DNA of 64,000 nucleotides, from contig UQGG01000026.1 of assembly GCA_900540475.1 (NCBI GenBank), positions 1 through 64,000 of the forward strand. Direction: 5' to 3'. This DNA comes from an uncultured Robinsoniella sp. (GTDB taxonomy: Bacteria; Bacillota; Clostridia; Lachnospirales; Lachnospiraceae). This document shows, one piece after another, positions 9,747 through 17,676 of the stretch. A program made the translations under genes and the position numbers. Under the pieces are notes generated by a model. The model made no database searches and was not told the DNA's origin. It saw only the letters and a list, made by a program, of their open reading frames with translations. The stretch's first letter is position 1. The number at the start of each line of letters is the position of its first letter.

Positions 9747-10031
9747 TCAGGCCCCGTTATCATATTTCCGATTATGATCTTCTATCCACAATAAAAATTT
9801 CTCTTCCCCAGACAATTCGTCATTAAAATCCTCCTGTTTTCCAAATGGTTTTTTAGGATATTTACATTTCTTTCCATTAAATACTGAACCAATTGCTAAC
9901 AAATTATATTGCCCCTGAATCCATGCTAACTGATTTTTTTGATCTAATTGTTTTTGATATGCTATCTTAAATGGTTTCAGTTTCGTTGGATTTAAATGCC
10001 AAAACAATTCATATGGAACACCATAAACCAA
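9747..10031 (-). CDS. Tail assembly chaperone, frameshift-expressed extension
   Basis: This 94-residue frame begins at a TTG with no good RBS, but the frame is open upstream across the end of the preceding gene and is -1 relative to it. This is the arrangement of lambda G/GT-type tail chaperones, in which a programmed -1 slip makes a longer fusion that loads the tape measure. A run of six A residues (10117-10112 on the minus strand) within CAG-AAA-AAA-CAG in the upstream gene is a plausible slip site. Content is Lys/Phe/Trp-rich and unlike known enzymes. The frameshift is inferred from layout. Confidence 0.65.
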   Translation of the reverse strand: MVYGVPYELFWHLNPTKLKPFKIAYQKQLDQKNQLAWIQGQYNLLAIGSVFNGKKCKYPKKPFGKQEDFNDELSGEEKFLLWIEDHNRKYDNGA

Positions 10032-10057
10032 AGCCCACGGAAGGAATTCATCTACTA

Positions 10058-10558
10058 TTAATTGGCTGAAGGATTTGCCTTCTTCACACGATCCCTGGGA
10101 GTTTTGATCTGTTTTTTCTGTACTGGCTGATTCATCTGCTCCATAAACCGAGTTAGACCGATTCGTTTGAAAAAACCCTCCGCTTCCATCTCCTCCTTAA
10201 TCGCTTCGAACATGCCAAAGTCAGTTGCCTTTTCATCGTCAGGATTTTCTTTACAGAACTGTTTATAAAGAGCCCTTGCATCTGACGATGACTGTACTTC
10301 ATTCGAATGATTTTCAAGCAGTCCCGCATAAAACAAATAAAGTACCCTCTCAGGAAGATCGGCCATGCTTTCAATCATTTTATCAATGGTGGCGATCTTG
10401 GACATCGTTTCACTATTTTCCAACTCGTTTAAAGCTGTTCCTTTCATCATGTATGCTCCACTAAAATAGTTCCAACATATATCAACGCATTTTTTATCAT
10501 GCGCAGCCTCAAAATTGTATTCCAGTTTGTAAATTTTATTGTTAATACTGATATTCAT
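10058..10558 (-). CDS. Tail assembly chaperone (gpG-like)
   Basis: A 166-residue acidic helical protein directly after the tail tube gene and before the frameshift extension and tape measure; position and size fit the tail assembly chaperone. It starts MNISINNKIYKLEYNFEAA, a beta strand-rich opening typical of Firmicute gpG-like (Gp15/TAC) proteins, behind an AAGGAGGAT RBS. The last 20 codons contain the A6 run proposed as the slip site. Confidence 0.75.
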   Translation of the reverse strand: MNISINNKIYKLEYNFEAAHDKKCVDICWNYFSGAYMMKGTALNELENSETMSKIATIDKMIESMADLPERVLYLFYAGLLENHSNEVQSSSDARALYKQFCKENPDDEKATDFGMFEAIKEEMEAEGFFKRIGLTRFMEQMNQPVQKKQIKTPRDRVKKANPSAN

Positions 10559-10589
10559 AAAATATCCTCCTTAGGTTTTAAAATAAAAT

Positions 10590-10615
10590 AGGTATCGCAA
10601 TTAAACGATACCTAC
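10590..10615 (-). terminator. Terminator after the tail tube gene
   Basis: Perfect 9-bp stem TAGGTATCG/CGATACCTA with an 8-base loop, followed on the minus strand by ATTTTATTTT. It lies right after the tail tube stop and probably lowers transcription into the chaperone and tape measure genes, raising tube protein relative to them. Confidence 0.75.
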
Positions 10616-10621
10616 GAATTT

Positions 10622-11053
10622 TTATGATACACTTGCCTCAACCTCTATTTTTGTAGACGGAAATACTGAGATAGTCATTTGAATAGCGGCATTTCCTTCT
10701 CCTTCATTAATATAAACTGAATGCTGTCCTTGCCAAGTAGCTACACCGGCCGCTCCATTTTTTCCTAACTTTATTCTGTAGTGTCCTACAGAACCTTCTT
10801 TGGCTTTTACTGCTTTATAAGTTTCTATAGTATAATTTGCACTAAATTCCATCGCATCAACGCTCTGGACGCCTGGAATAAATGCCTGCTGCTCATCTTC
10901 GAGATCAGTCACTTCAATCTGTTCGGGTGCACCACCCAATGCCGGAAATGATTGGATAGGACATAACTTAGTCCATGCAACTCCATCTGCGCTATGTTCT
11001 AAAATAGTACCAATAGTACTTACTGCTTTTACTTTCGCTGCTTCTCCTGCCAT
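10622..11053 (-). CDS. Major tail tube protein
   Basis: 143 residues, starting MAGEAAKVKAVSTIGTILEH. Pattern, length and position (after the tail terminator, before the chaperone) match small siphovirus tail tube proteins built of a beta-sandwich with one long loop. An attenuating terminator follows. It overlaps the end of a short upstream reading frame (TAATG), and a tandem decamer motif lies 25-45 bp upstream. RBS AAGGAGG is present. Confidence 0.85.
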   Translation of the reverse strand: MAGEAAKVKAVSTIGTILEHSADGVAWTKLCPIQSFPALGGAPEQIEVTDLEDEQQAFIPGVQSVDAMEFSANYTIETYKAVKAKEGSVGHYRIKLGKNGAAGVATWQGQHSVYINEGEGNAAIQMTISVFPSTKIEVEASVS

Positions 11054-11074
11054 TATGAAGCCTCCTTAAATTCA

Positions 11075-11098
11075 TTAATGGCACTCATTGGCGCTCAA
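11075..11098 (-). repeat. Tandem decamer motif, copy B / possible 7-codon ORF
   Basis: Minus-strand TTGAGCGCCAATGAGTGCCA followed by TTAA. It reads as TTG-started MSANECH plus stop (24 bp), the same length as copy C before terL. It also contains an ATGA overlap whose second frame (MSAINEFKEAS) ends across the tail tube start. Confidence 0.6.
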
Positions 11099-11136
11099 AA
11101 ATTATATAGAAATATCAATTATCAATGCTTTTTAAT

Positions 11137-11523
11137 CTAAATTTCATCATCGTTGCAAACCAGTCTTTGAAATCTAGCCACAACCCTCTTAATCTTTGTA
11201 TCTGCCGCATTCGTAACTTCCTGCGGGCCAAATTTTCTTTGATACCCCATACTTCGCATTTCATCATTTGCTAACGACATTATTTTTTTTGCTTCTGTAA
11301 CGGATGTCTTCGAATATGTTTCTAACTTTATTACTGATATTACTGCATTTTCGTTATTTTCAAGATCTTCTGACGTACTGGAATTGTCTTCCTGACATAC
11401 ATATAGATACGGAAAAGCCTGGGGAGCATCCGAGTTTGTCGTTCCGGTATTGCTACATAGTTTCGCTACTGTAAGTTTTAGTCTGGTATGTACAATACTT
11501 AAAATATCAATCAAATTAATCAC
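11137..11523 (-). CDS. Tail terminator / tail completion protein
   Basis: 128 residues between the HK97-gp10-like neck protein and the tail tube gene, the usual place for the tail terminator that caps the tube before joining to the head. Begins MINLIDILSIVHTRLKL. No catalytic motifs are visible, so the call is positional. Confidence 0.65.
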   Translation of the reverse strand: MINLIDILSIVHTRLKLTVAKLCSNTGTTNSDAPQAFPYLYVCQEDNSSTSEDLENNENAVISVIKLETYSKTSVTEAKKIMSLANDEMRSMGYQRKFGPQEVTNAADTKIKRVVARFQRLVCNDDEI

Positions 11524-11531
11524 CCCTTCCC

Positions 11532-12107
11532 CTAGCTATTGAAAATATCTTTTGCAATTTTTACAATCTGCGCCCTCATTTCCTTACTGGCATTGTACAT
11601 TGGCATAGTAGCCTTTACACCATAGGAATGATGCCATTGTTCATCTTCTCCCCAATAATACCAACCTTCTTCTTGAAAAGCGTGTATCTGCCCCGGGAAC
11701 GTGCCTACGCCCATTCCAAACTCATTGTCTTTTGGATTGTCATTTGGGTTATACTTGATTCCAGATCCAAATTCTATGAGTAGTAAAGTATTAACAGGAT
11801 TATATCCTTCAGATTGCCTTGTCTGCCCTATACCAATCAACATCGCCTTGCAACCGGTAGCTGTTCTGGAAATGTCCGTGGTAATCGTAATGGTTTTTCC
11901 AAGTGGTGAATCATTAGCAGATTGGATTGCTTTAACCTGACCGAACATAACCAATGCTTGACAAAATTCTTTTACTTTACTATTGAGGTCTTTTTTATAT
12001 CTTTCTATTGCGTTAACAGTTTGTTTAATTTCACGGATGGACAAGCCAAAGCTAATTTTTTTAGACAACTCATCCACCTCATCCTTTCGGTAATGCCTTA
12101 ACTGCAT
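11532..12107 (-). CDS. Head-tail joining / neck protein (HK97 gp10-like)
   Basis: 191 residues with a long helical N-terminal half and a strand-rich C-terminal half containing LLIEFGSGIKYN and GVGTFPGQ, features of HK97 gp10-type neck proteins. It overlaps the end of the upstream gene by 29 bp, indicating translational coupling. Role: joins head completion proteins to the tail terminator. Confidence 0.75.
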   Translation of the reverse strand: MQLRHYRKDEVDELSKKISFGLSIREIKQTVNAIERYKKDLNSKVKEFCQALVMFGQVKAIQSANDSPLGKTITITTDISRTATGCKAMLIGIGQTRQSEGYNPVNTLLLIEFGSGIKYNPNDNPKDNEFGMGVGTFPGQIHAFQEEGWYYWGEDEQWHHSYGVKATMPMYNASKEMRAQIVKIAKDIFNS

Positions 12108-12504
12108 AGCAGATACTATTTAAAGACATTGCAACTTGTACAACCGAGTAATCAGCATTATCGCCATCCACAGAACCATCATCGTTCATAACTGGATCAT
12201 TGTCCCATATTCGAGTTGCCTCATTAATAGGAAGCGTCATATCTGTAGTGCTGATAGATTTCGTATATTCAAGGTTGATTCCAAATACCTCATTGTAACT
12301 TGAACCTTTGGCTGCTGAAATATTGGCATAAAAAAGAACAGGCTGCGTATATCCTGCTCTTGTATCACCGGTTTCAACTGGTACGGGTTTTCCGTTCACT
12401 TCAATAAAAACTATGTTTCCATTTTCGTCTGTTTCATAAACGGGAATAGAATTGTCATATAAACTATACCAAAGTTTTTTCTGATTTTTCTTTAAAGATC
12501 GCAT
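12079..12504 (-). CDS. Head closure / head-tail adaptor protein
   Basis: 141-residue protein in the connector module. Contains GYTQPVLFYANISAAKG and a C-terminal YAVKALPKG. This type recurs at this place in Clostridia siphoviruses, where it acts as a head-closure or stopper protein. Functional call is from synteny and length. Confidence 0.65.
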   Translation of the reverse strand: MRSLKKNQKKLWYSLYDNSIPVYETDENGNIVFIEVNGKPVPVETGDTRAGYTQPVLFYANISAAKGSSYNEVFGINLEYTKSISTTDMTLPINEATRIWDNDPVMNDDGSVDGDNADYSVVQVAMSLNSICYAVKALPKG

Positions 12505-12572
12505 AAATCCACCCGCCTCATATATGTTTTACATGGTTAAATCTTCTCTTCCCATGTAGGTCAGTTCTTCTT

Positions 12573-12770
12573 TTACAATGAAACATAAATATCTTTCTCG
12601 GTAAAATTCTTAACCAAGAACTGATATCCAGCTTTATCAAATTCCACACATAAAGGAACATTTTCAACTGTAGGAACTCTGATAATTTTTAATAACATAC
12701 TCTTCCCTCCACCATAATGAGTATTACCCTGCGGATCACTCCACGCACTATCTTCTATATAACTGAACAA
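12573..12770 (-). CDS. Small hypothetical protein of the connector module
   Basis: 65 residues, overlapping the end of the upstream head-tail connector gene by 16 bp, so probably translated by coupling. No recognised domain. Conserved position between connector and head-closure genes suggests a structural or assembly role; this is inference. Confidence 0.5.
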   Translation of the reverse strand: MFSYIEDSAWSDPQGNTHYGGGKSMLLKIIRVPTVENVPLCVEFDKAGYQFLVKNFTEKDIYVSL

Positions 12771-13084
12771 AACGCCACAATTCCATCAAAACATTCTCTT
12801 CGACTCTTCCATGATCTATTTGTTCCATTTTCACTATGAGAAACCTGCCCCTCTACTCCAATCTGATTGAAGTCATATACAACAAGTTCCCGAATATTAC
12901 TATAATAGTTCATTAGGTCATTTTGTATAAAGTCTTCCGAATGATGCGATTGATAATTCCGAGTCCTCTTTACTTCCCTAATTGCGTTTTTAATCTTAGC
13001 GAATAAGATGTCGGAATCGGATGCATTATCTATAGGCAATTCACTTTCTAAATCATCATATAATTCCAATTCCAATTCAGTCAT
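12755..13084 (-). CDS. Head-tail connector (gp6-like adaptor)
   Basis: 109-residue, mostly helical protein downstream of the capsid gene. Size, acidic N-terminus (MTELELELYDDLE) and position fit the SPP1 gp15/HK97 gp6-like adaptor ring beneath the portal. No catalytic signature. Confidence 0.65.
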   Translation of the reverse strand: MTELELELYDDLESELPIDNASDSDILFAKIKNAIREVKRTRNYQSHHSEDFIQNDLMNYYSNIRELVVYDFNQIGVEGQVSHSENGTNRSWKSRRECFDGIVAFCSVI

Positions 13085-13102
13085 ACTTATTCACCTCAAT
13101 TC

Positions 13103-13282
13103 TTATTGGGATCTTTTGTTTCTCTTTTGAGAGTCAACTATTTCTACGGCATTTTCAGGAGCTTCATCCGTAATCTGATTTTCCGTATTATTTTCACAGC
13201 CTTCCGAAATTGGCTCATTTGGAACATCAGAACCAGATAAGTAAAATACTCCGTCATGCTTTACTAAATGATCAAATTTCAT
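13103..13282 (-). CDS. Small hypothetical protein after the capsid gene
   Basis: 59 residues, starting MKFDHLVKHDGVFYLSGSDV and ending with a charged tail. The start overlaps the capsid stop (TAATG) and is preceded by GGAGG, so it is probably real and coupled to capsid translation. Similar short 'MKF(D/T)HxVKxxGxYY' proteins are common after capsid genes in Clostridia phages; role unknown. Confidence 0.65.
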   Translation of the reverse strand: MKFDHLVKHDGVFYLSGSDVPNEPISEGCENNTENQITDEAPENAVEIVDSQKRNKRSQ

Positions 13283-14382
13283 TATTCTGCCGCCTCCTCA
13301 TACGCCTTAATGACATAGGTATCATCCATGCGCTCATAGGTAGGCAGTACAATTTCTGAACAAATACACTGGGTCACAATTGGATGTGGGTTAGTAAATG
13401 TATACAGTGAAACGCCAGTTTCAACAATCTGTAGATTTCCAGTACTCAGATCGCCACTACGCTCTTCCGGTGTTTTACCGTATTTTGTAGCACCAAGAGC
13501 AACGCGTCCTGGTAATAATGCGACCATTCCATCCGGGATGAAAGTTTTATCTTTTCCTGCATTATCCTTAAACAGCTTTTCATATACAATAATATCTAAC
13601 TGTAAATCCTCACTCTGCTTAATAAACTTTTTAACATCTGATCCTTCAATGAAAATAGAAGCCATGGTGCTTTTTGCAACAATGTAGTCTCGCACCTTCT
13701 TATTCTGTACCACCTTCTGCCATGTGTTATCATTCATAACGGCGGATACAATCAGTTTACCTTTTTTACGCATTGCCTTTTTAGCTGCCATCAAATCCTC
13801 AATTGGATTGGAGTTTTCTAAATCACTCCACTGGCTGTTACCTGATAACTCCATAAAGTTATTGGCTTTATATGAACCGTCTGCATCGTAATTATAATCA
13901 TATTTGACACCATTTGCAGAAATCGCAATTTTAGGCGAACCATCTGTCGGGCAGAGTAACTGCCAGATCATTCTTTCTGGAACCACATTTGCGCCCTGTA
14001 CTAAATCGATTGGACCAAGTGAAATTTGCTTAAGTAACTCCTTGGCAATCGCTCCATCGGCAGCATTCATTACATTTTCATATTCCTGCGCGTCTTTTTC
14101 CTTAATTAAATAAGATTCACGGAAAAATGGCATATCCATCTCAATCTCTTTAAATCCAATTCGATCCCGCAATGTTGCTTGTGCATCGTAGTTAGATGGC
14201 GTTAATGAAACCGGCAAACCTTTGCTGCCTTTAAACCACTTTAAATCCATTGTTGATGTTTTTTCTTTTGGGAAAAATCCCGCACCCAAATATGGTTGAA
14301 TGCCCATTGAGTTTTTATATGCGTCCCAGATTAATCCGAGCGCCCTTGCTGTAAAAGCTTCATTTAATGGTAATGCTGGCAT
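13282..14382 (-). CDS. Major capsid protein
   Basis: 366 residues following the scaffold and decoration-like genes. It begins MPALPLNEAFTARALGLIWD and contains FFPKEKTSTMDLKWFKG and a long central strand-rich region, consistent with an HK97-fold major head protein of the 'E' or gp5 group. RBS AGGAGG precedes the ATG. There is no N-terminal protease or delta domain, matching use of a separate scaffold protein. Confidence 0.88.
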   Translation of the reverse strand: MPALPLNEAFTARALGLIWDAYKNSMGIQPYLGAGFFPKEKTSTMDLKWFKGSKGLPVSLTPSNYDAQATLRDRIGFKEIEMDMPFFRESYLIKEKDAQEYENVMNAADGAIAKELLKQISLGPIDLVQGANVVPERMIWQLLCPTDGSPKIAISANGVKYDYNYDADGSYKANNFMELSGNSQWSDLENSNPIEDLMAAKKAMRKKGKLIVSAVMNDNTWQKVVQNKKVRDYIVAKSTMASIFIEGSDVKKFIKQSEDLQLDIIVYEKLFKDNAGKDKTFIPDGMVALLPGRVALGATKYGKTPEERSGDLSTGNLQIVETGVSLYTFTNPHPIVTQCICSEIVLPTYERMDDTYVIKAYEEAAE

Positions 14383-14402
14383 ATTTCGTTCCTCCTCTTT
14401 CT

Positions 14403-14732
14403 TTAGTCAAAAAATGTTACTCTTGGCAATTTTGCTTTTGCTTCAGCCGCAACAGTGACATTGTTTTTAGTTAATTTTGTATTATCTATAGATCCTTCGA
14501 AAACATAAGTACCAGGCGCTTCCCCGTAGGTCACATCTACATCATGAAGCAAAATACCCATACATGTAGCATCATTCTTAGGCCATGGAGTACCGGCCTT
14601 TACGATTTTTTTACCATTTGCGTCAGCTGTTACTCCCGTACCTGATACCATACATGGCGCGCCCAAAAAATCATTATATTTTAAGATCTCAACCGGCTGA
14701 CCATATTCTTTACATAACACTTTCATTTTCAA
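14403..14732 (-). CDS. Head decoration-like protein
   Basis: 109 residues, beta-rich, with EILKYNDFLGAPCMVSG, TPWPKNDATCMGILLHDVDVTYG and GTYVFEGSI. This pattern (a 'new value, then initial value' short beta barrel) is found in phage head decoration/stabilisation proteins of the lambda gpD/DUF2190 type located next to the capsid gene. Function by resemblance and synteny. Confidence 0.65.
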   Translation of the reverse strand: MKMKVLCKEYGQPVEILKYNDFLGAPCMVSGTGVTADANGKKIVKAGTPWPKNDATCMGILLHDVDVTYGEAPGTYVFEGSIDNTKLTKNNVTVAAEAKAKLPRVTFFD

Positions 14733-14738
14733 TACCTC

Positions 14739-15314
14739 CTAATAGTTGGCAAATACGCTTTGCGAATTTTTATTATCCATACCGAAAGAAGAAGCAACAT
14801 CTTCTGCAAATTTTACATCTTCTGATTTTTCATCTTTTGGATTCCCACTTCCGCTACCTCCAGGGGTTTTGGTAGCATCCATCAAGTCTTCCCTGACTTT
14901 CTGTTCAGTTGCTGCTTTCTGCTTTGATAGCAACGAAGCCAAACTTGAAGACAGGGATTTAGTTCTTTCACAGTCTTCAGATACTAGCCCATCAAGAAGA
15001 TCTTTATAATCTTCTTCAGTCAAACCAGCCCCTACAAGTATTTTTTCGGCTTCTAATCTATTGGATTTTTTCGTATAATCCACTTTAGTTGCAGTTGCTT
15101 CATCTAAAACTTTCTGAATTTTTTCTGCATCTGTCAGATCCGCATCTTTGAGTTTAGAATACTCTGTTTCGATTTCCCGCAATCGTTCCAACTCTTTTGG
15201 ATCAATGTTATTTTTCTTTGCCACCTTCAGATCTCCGCCATTAATGTTTAAAATCGATGTAATCTGATCTTCTGTAGCATCTGGAAATTGTTCTTTAATT
15301 TGCTCTCTTGTCAT
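14739..15314 (-). CDS. Capsid scaffolding protein (GP20-like)
   Basis: Preferred start is the ATG at 15314 (MTREQIKEQFPDAT) behind AAAGGAGA; an in-frame upstream ATG at 15374 (MNYAERTV) lacks support but resembles a motif seen before other late genes. The 191-residue product is a charged coiled coil (LRE-IETEYSKLKDADLTDAEK), typical of phage minor structural protein GP20/scaffold proteins that drive procapsid assembly and are absent from the virion. Located between portal and capsid. Confidence 0.85.
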   Translation of the reverse strand: MTREQIKEQFPDATEDQITSILNINGGDLKVAKKNNIDPKELERLREIETEYSKLKDADLTDAEKIQKVLDEATATKVDYTKKSNRLEAEKILVGAGLTEEDYKDLLDGLVSEDCERTKSLSSSLASLLSKQKAATEQKVREDLMDATKTPGGSGSGNPKDEKSEDVKFAEDVASSFGMDNKNSQSVFANY

Positions 15315-15413
15315 AATGCATTCTCCTTTATGAAACATACACTTTTTCAACACGGTGCGCTCCGCATAGTTCATACCCTCTCACGCTCAGGCTGCAAAAT
15401 AATAGAACTACAA

Positions 15414-15620
15414 TCAGCGGAAAACAACGCCGCTAGAAGTAGTTCTGCTTTTTAAATTGTTTCGTTTTATTTTTTTCGGTAAAAATGTATGATTATTTTC
15501 ATCTAAATCAAAAATATTTAAACCGCCACATTCAGTCTTGGTACATTTGACTTCACCTCTACCAGTAAAGTGTCCAAGTAGTCGGCCGCATCCTTTGCAT
15601 CTTACCTCTACTAATTTCAT
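15414..15620 (-). CDS. Com-like zinc-finger protein
   Basis: 68 residues. The N-terminal half, VRCKGCGRLLGHFTGRGEV then KC and CGG, matches the Mu Com family, small zinc-binding proteins that in Mu regulate translation of the mom DNA-modification gene. Here it lies two bases after the portal gene in the head operon, where such proteins are frequent in Firmicute phages with unknown purpose. The C-terminus is basic (KKIKRNNLKSR), suiting RNA binding. Confidence 0.75.
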   Translation of the reverse strand: MKLVEVRCKGCGRLLGHFTGRGEVKCTKTECGGLNIFDLDENNHTFLPKKIKRNNLKSRTTSSGVVFR

Positions 15621-15622
15621 TA

Positions 15623-17137
15623 TTAACCATCTCCTTTGCCACTATTAATCTGGGTATTTCCATTACTGTTTATTGGATTTTTTACTTGTACCTGCATTTC
15701 TTGTGCTTGCATTTCTTGTGCCGTTTTATATAATACATCCAAATATGGCTTAGATTGCACATAAACTTTCTCTGGATCACCCCATAAATCACATGTCTTA
15801 ATTGCAATCTTAGGATGAATTCCTTTTTCCAGTAAATAAAGAAGTGCCTGTGCTTTTACAAGCATATTATCCGTTTTATTCCTAGTTATTTTAACGTCTA
15901 TATCCGCAATATGTAAGTTAATAGATATTTGGGATTTCGCTTTCAATATGCTCAAAGCGTTGCGTAAAAACATCTTTTCGGCCTTAATAGTAACTGGTTC
16001 TTTAATCTTGGACCCCTGTTCCGCGAAATCCCAACCATTTCTTAGATATACCGCTTGGCCCGTATCACCACCAGTATTCTGCTCCCTGTTTGGCATACCC
16101 TCTATAATTAAAGCATTTTTATAAAGATCATCCTTAGCAACTTGCGTCTGTTCTTGATTGAGCTCAGATGAAACCATACCAACATCTGCAGGCATTGAAG
16201 GATTAACTGTCCTAACTTTTAAAGCACCTATCTTGCACATCTTTAAAAACGTTGCTTCGTCAATTTCACAATTCACAAATTTAACAAAAGCCTGTACAAA
16301 TTGTTCAATCCCATCTAACCGGTTAGATTGAATATTATTTATGCCATCAAGCAATGTTATTACTATTTCTACATCAGACAGTCGCCGATGATTATTAGGA
16401 TACTCCGTTAAAAGAATTCGCCCATGACCATTTATAGAACTTTCTTCTTCGAATATATCCCCATCCTTAATTGCATACACATTTGTAGGTGTAGTGCAGT
16501 AATAAATGTCTTGGCCATGCTCATCTTCTCTAATTGCTACTGACATGACCGCCGGTCGGCCTTTTCCTGTTCCATATACAATATAGTTATATCGTGGATC
16601 CGGCGCCTCTATCCCCATGCAAGGCTCTCCATCATCAATTTCAGTACGTGGTTCGCTCCATGTTTCCCGATATGCTGTCCCACAGGTACTTTGCCAATCA
16701 CCAATTACAATATCATCGCAAGCTTTATCAATAACTTTCATAAAATTGTTTAATTTATCAATTTCTTTTGTTTTTTCCTCATCATCGTTAACCGACACGT
16801 ACTGTATTGGTTCCCCAAAATTTTGAGCAGTCATAAATCTTGTAATTTCTAATGCATGATTTTCAACTATATTATTCTTAATGTCTGGCCTTACTTCCTT
16901 CGTTCTATATAGAATTGGCTGGTCACCACCAACATAATGGTACAGATAATCTATTTCGCGTCTATTTTGGTTATGAACAATCAATGACTTATTTAATTCT
17001 TCAATGACATTTTCGTTCGTTATATGCTTTACATTACTGTATATAACTTTTCTTCCGAAAACTCCATGGCACACTTCCAAAAAAGATTTACAATTTTTAT
17101 GATATAGATTCATCTGGGTCACCAACTTTCCAAACAA
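15623..17137 (-). CDS. Portal protein (SPP1 gp6-like)
   Basis: 504 residues. Features of the SPP1-type portal family: N-terminal YLYHYVGGDQPILYR, VENHALEITRFMTAQNFGEP, DPRYNYIVYGTG, and the long helical segment with LDGINNIQSNRLDGIEQFVQAF. The C-terminal end is Gln-rich. It forms the dodecameric ring through which DNA enters the capsid. No minor head (SPP1 gp7/MuF) gene follows, which is a small departure from SPP1 order. Confidence 0.9.
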   Translation of the reverse strand: MFGKLVTQMNLYHKNCKSFLEVCHGVFGRKVIYSNVKHITNENVIEELNKSLIVHNQNRREIDYLYHYVGGDQPILYRTKEVRPDIKNNIVENHALEITRFMTAQNFGEPIQYVSVNDDEEKTKEIDKLNNFMKVIDKACDDIVIGDWQSTCGTAYRETWSEPRTEIDDGEPCMGIEAPDPRYNYIVYGTGKGRPAVMSVAIREDEHGQDIYYCTTPTNVYAIKDGDIFEEESSINGHGRILLTEYPNNHRRLSDVEIVITLLDGINNIQSNRLDGIEQFVQAFVKFVNCEIDEATFLKMCKIGALKVRTVNPSMPADVGMVSSELNQEQTQVAKDDLYKNALIIEGMPNREQNTGGDTGQAVYLRNGWDFAEQGSKIKEPVTIKAEKMFLRNALSILKAKSQISINLHIADIDVKITRNKTDNMLVKAQALLYLLEKGIHPKIAIKTCDLWGDPEKVYVQSKPYLDVLYKTAQEMQAQEMQVQVKNPINSNGNTQINSGKGDG

Positions 17138-17138
17138 A

Positions 17139-17177
17139 AAAGAGCGACTGCAATGAATTTCAAAGCAGATGCTCTTT
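17139..17177. terminator. Imperfect bidirectional hairpin before the portal gene
   Basis: AAAGAGC/GCTCTTT and CTGC/GCAG arms with a 13-base loop, with A/T tracts on both sides. Lies in the 104-bp gap between the regulator-like gene and portal; could attenuate transcription. Confidence 0.45.
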
Positions 17178-17241
17178 CTATTAATTTAATTTTTCTCATT
17201 ATAATAATACCATATTTATTTATGCATGTTATGCTGATAAC

Positions 17242-17664
17242 TTATTTTGTGTATTTATCAATCGTCCGTGAAACTGTAGATTGATCCATATGCAGCAACA
17301 TCGCAACTTGTTGCTGTTTTTTTCCACTAACAATATACTCCATAACCAGTTTATCTCTTACATCAGAGATTGATGCTATCATGGTATCTATATCTACCAT
17401 AAGCTGTTCGTAAAATCTTTTTTCAGATGCAATTTTTACCTCAAGATAGCGTACCTTTTGCTCCCATTCTTTTGAATCATCAAAATCAGGGCCGGAAACA
17501 GTAAAACTTCTCAACTGGTATGGAAATACAGAATTCGATCCCATTACTTTTCCGTGTATGGCTACTGGCGGATTATTTTTATATCTTTCTAATTTTCTCT
17601 CGTCTGCTGCAATTATTTTTGGCAAGTATGGAAAATCCATTATTTGTCTCTTAGTTATCTGCAT
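17242..17664 (-). CDS. Late-gene regulator-like protein with C-terminal HTH (RinA/ArpU or DUF1492 type)
   Basis: 140 residues: a central coiled coil (VRYLEVKIASEKRFYEQL) and a C-terminal sigma-region-4-like helix-turn-helix (DVRDKLVMEYIVSGKKQQQ then MDQSTVSRTIDKY). This architecture matches small phage late transcription regulators of the RinA/ArpU/DUF1492 group. It lies between large terminase and portal, an unusual but recurring place in Clostridia phages. Function inferred. Confidence 0.6.
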   Translation of the reverse strand: MQITKRQIMDFPYLPKIIAADERKLERYKNNPPVAIHGKVMGSNSVFPYQLRSFTVSGPDFDDSKEWEQKVRYLEVKIASEKRFYEQLMVDIDTMIASISDVRDKLVMEYIVSGKKQQQVAMLLHMDQSTVSRTIDKYTK

Positions 17665-17676
17665 CTATAAATCCTC

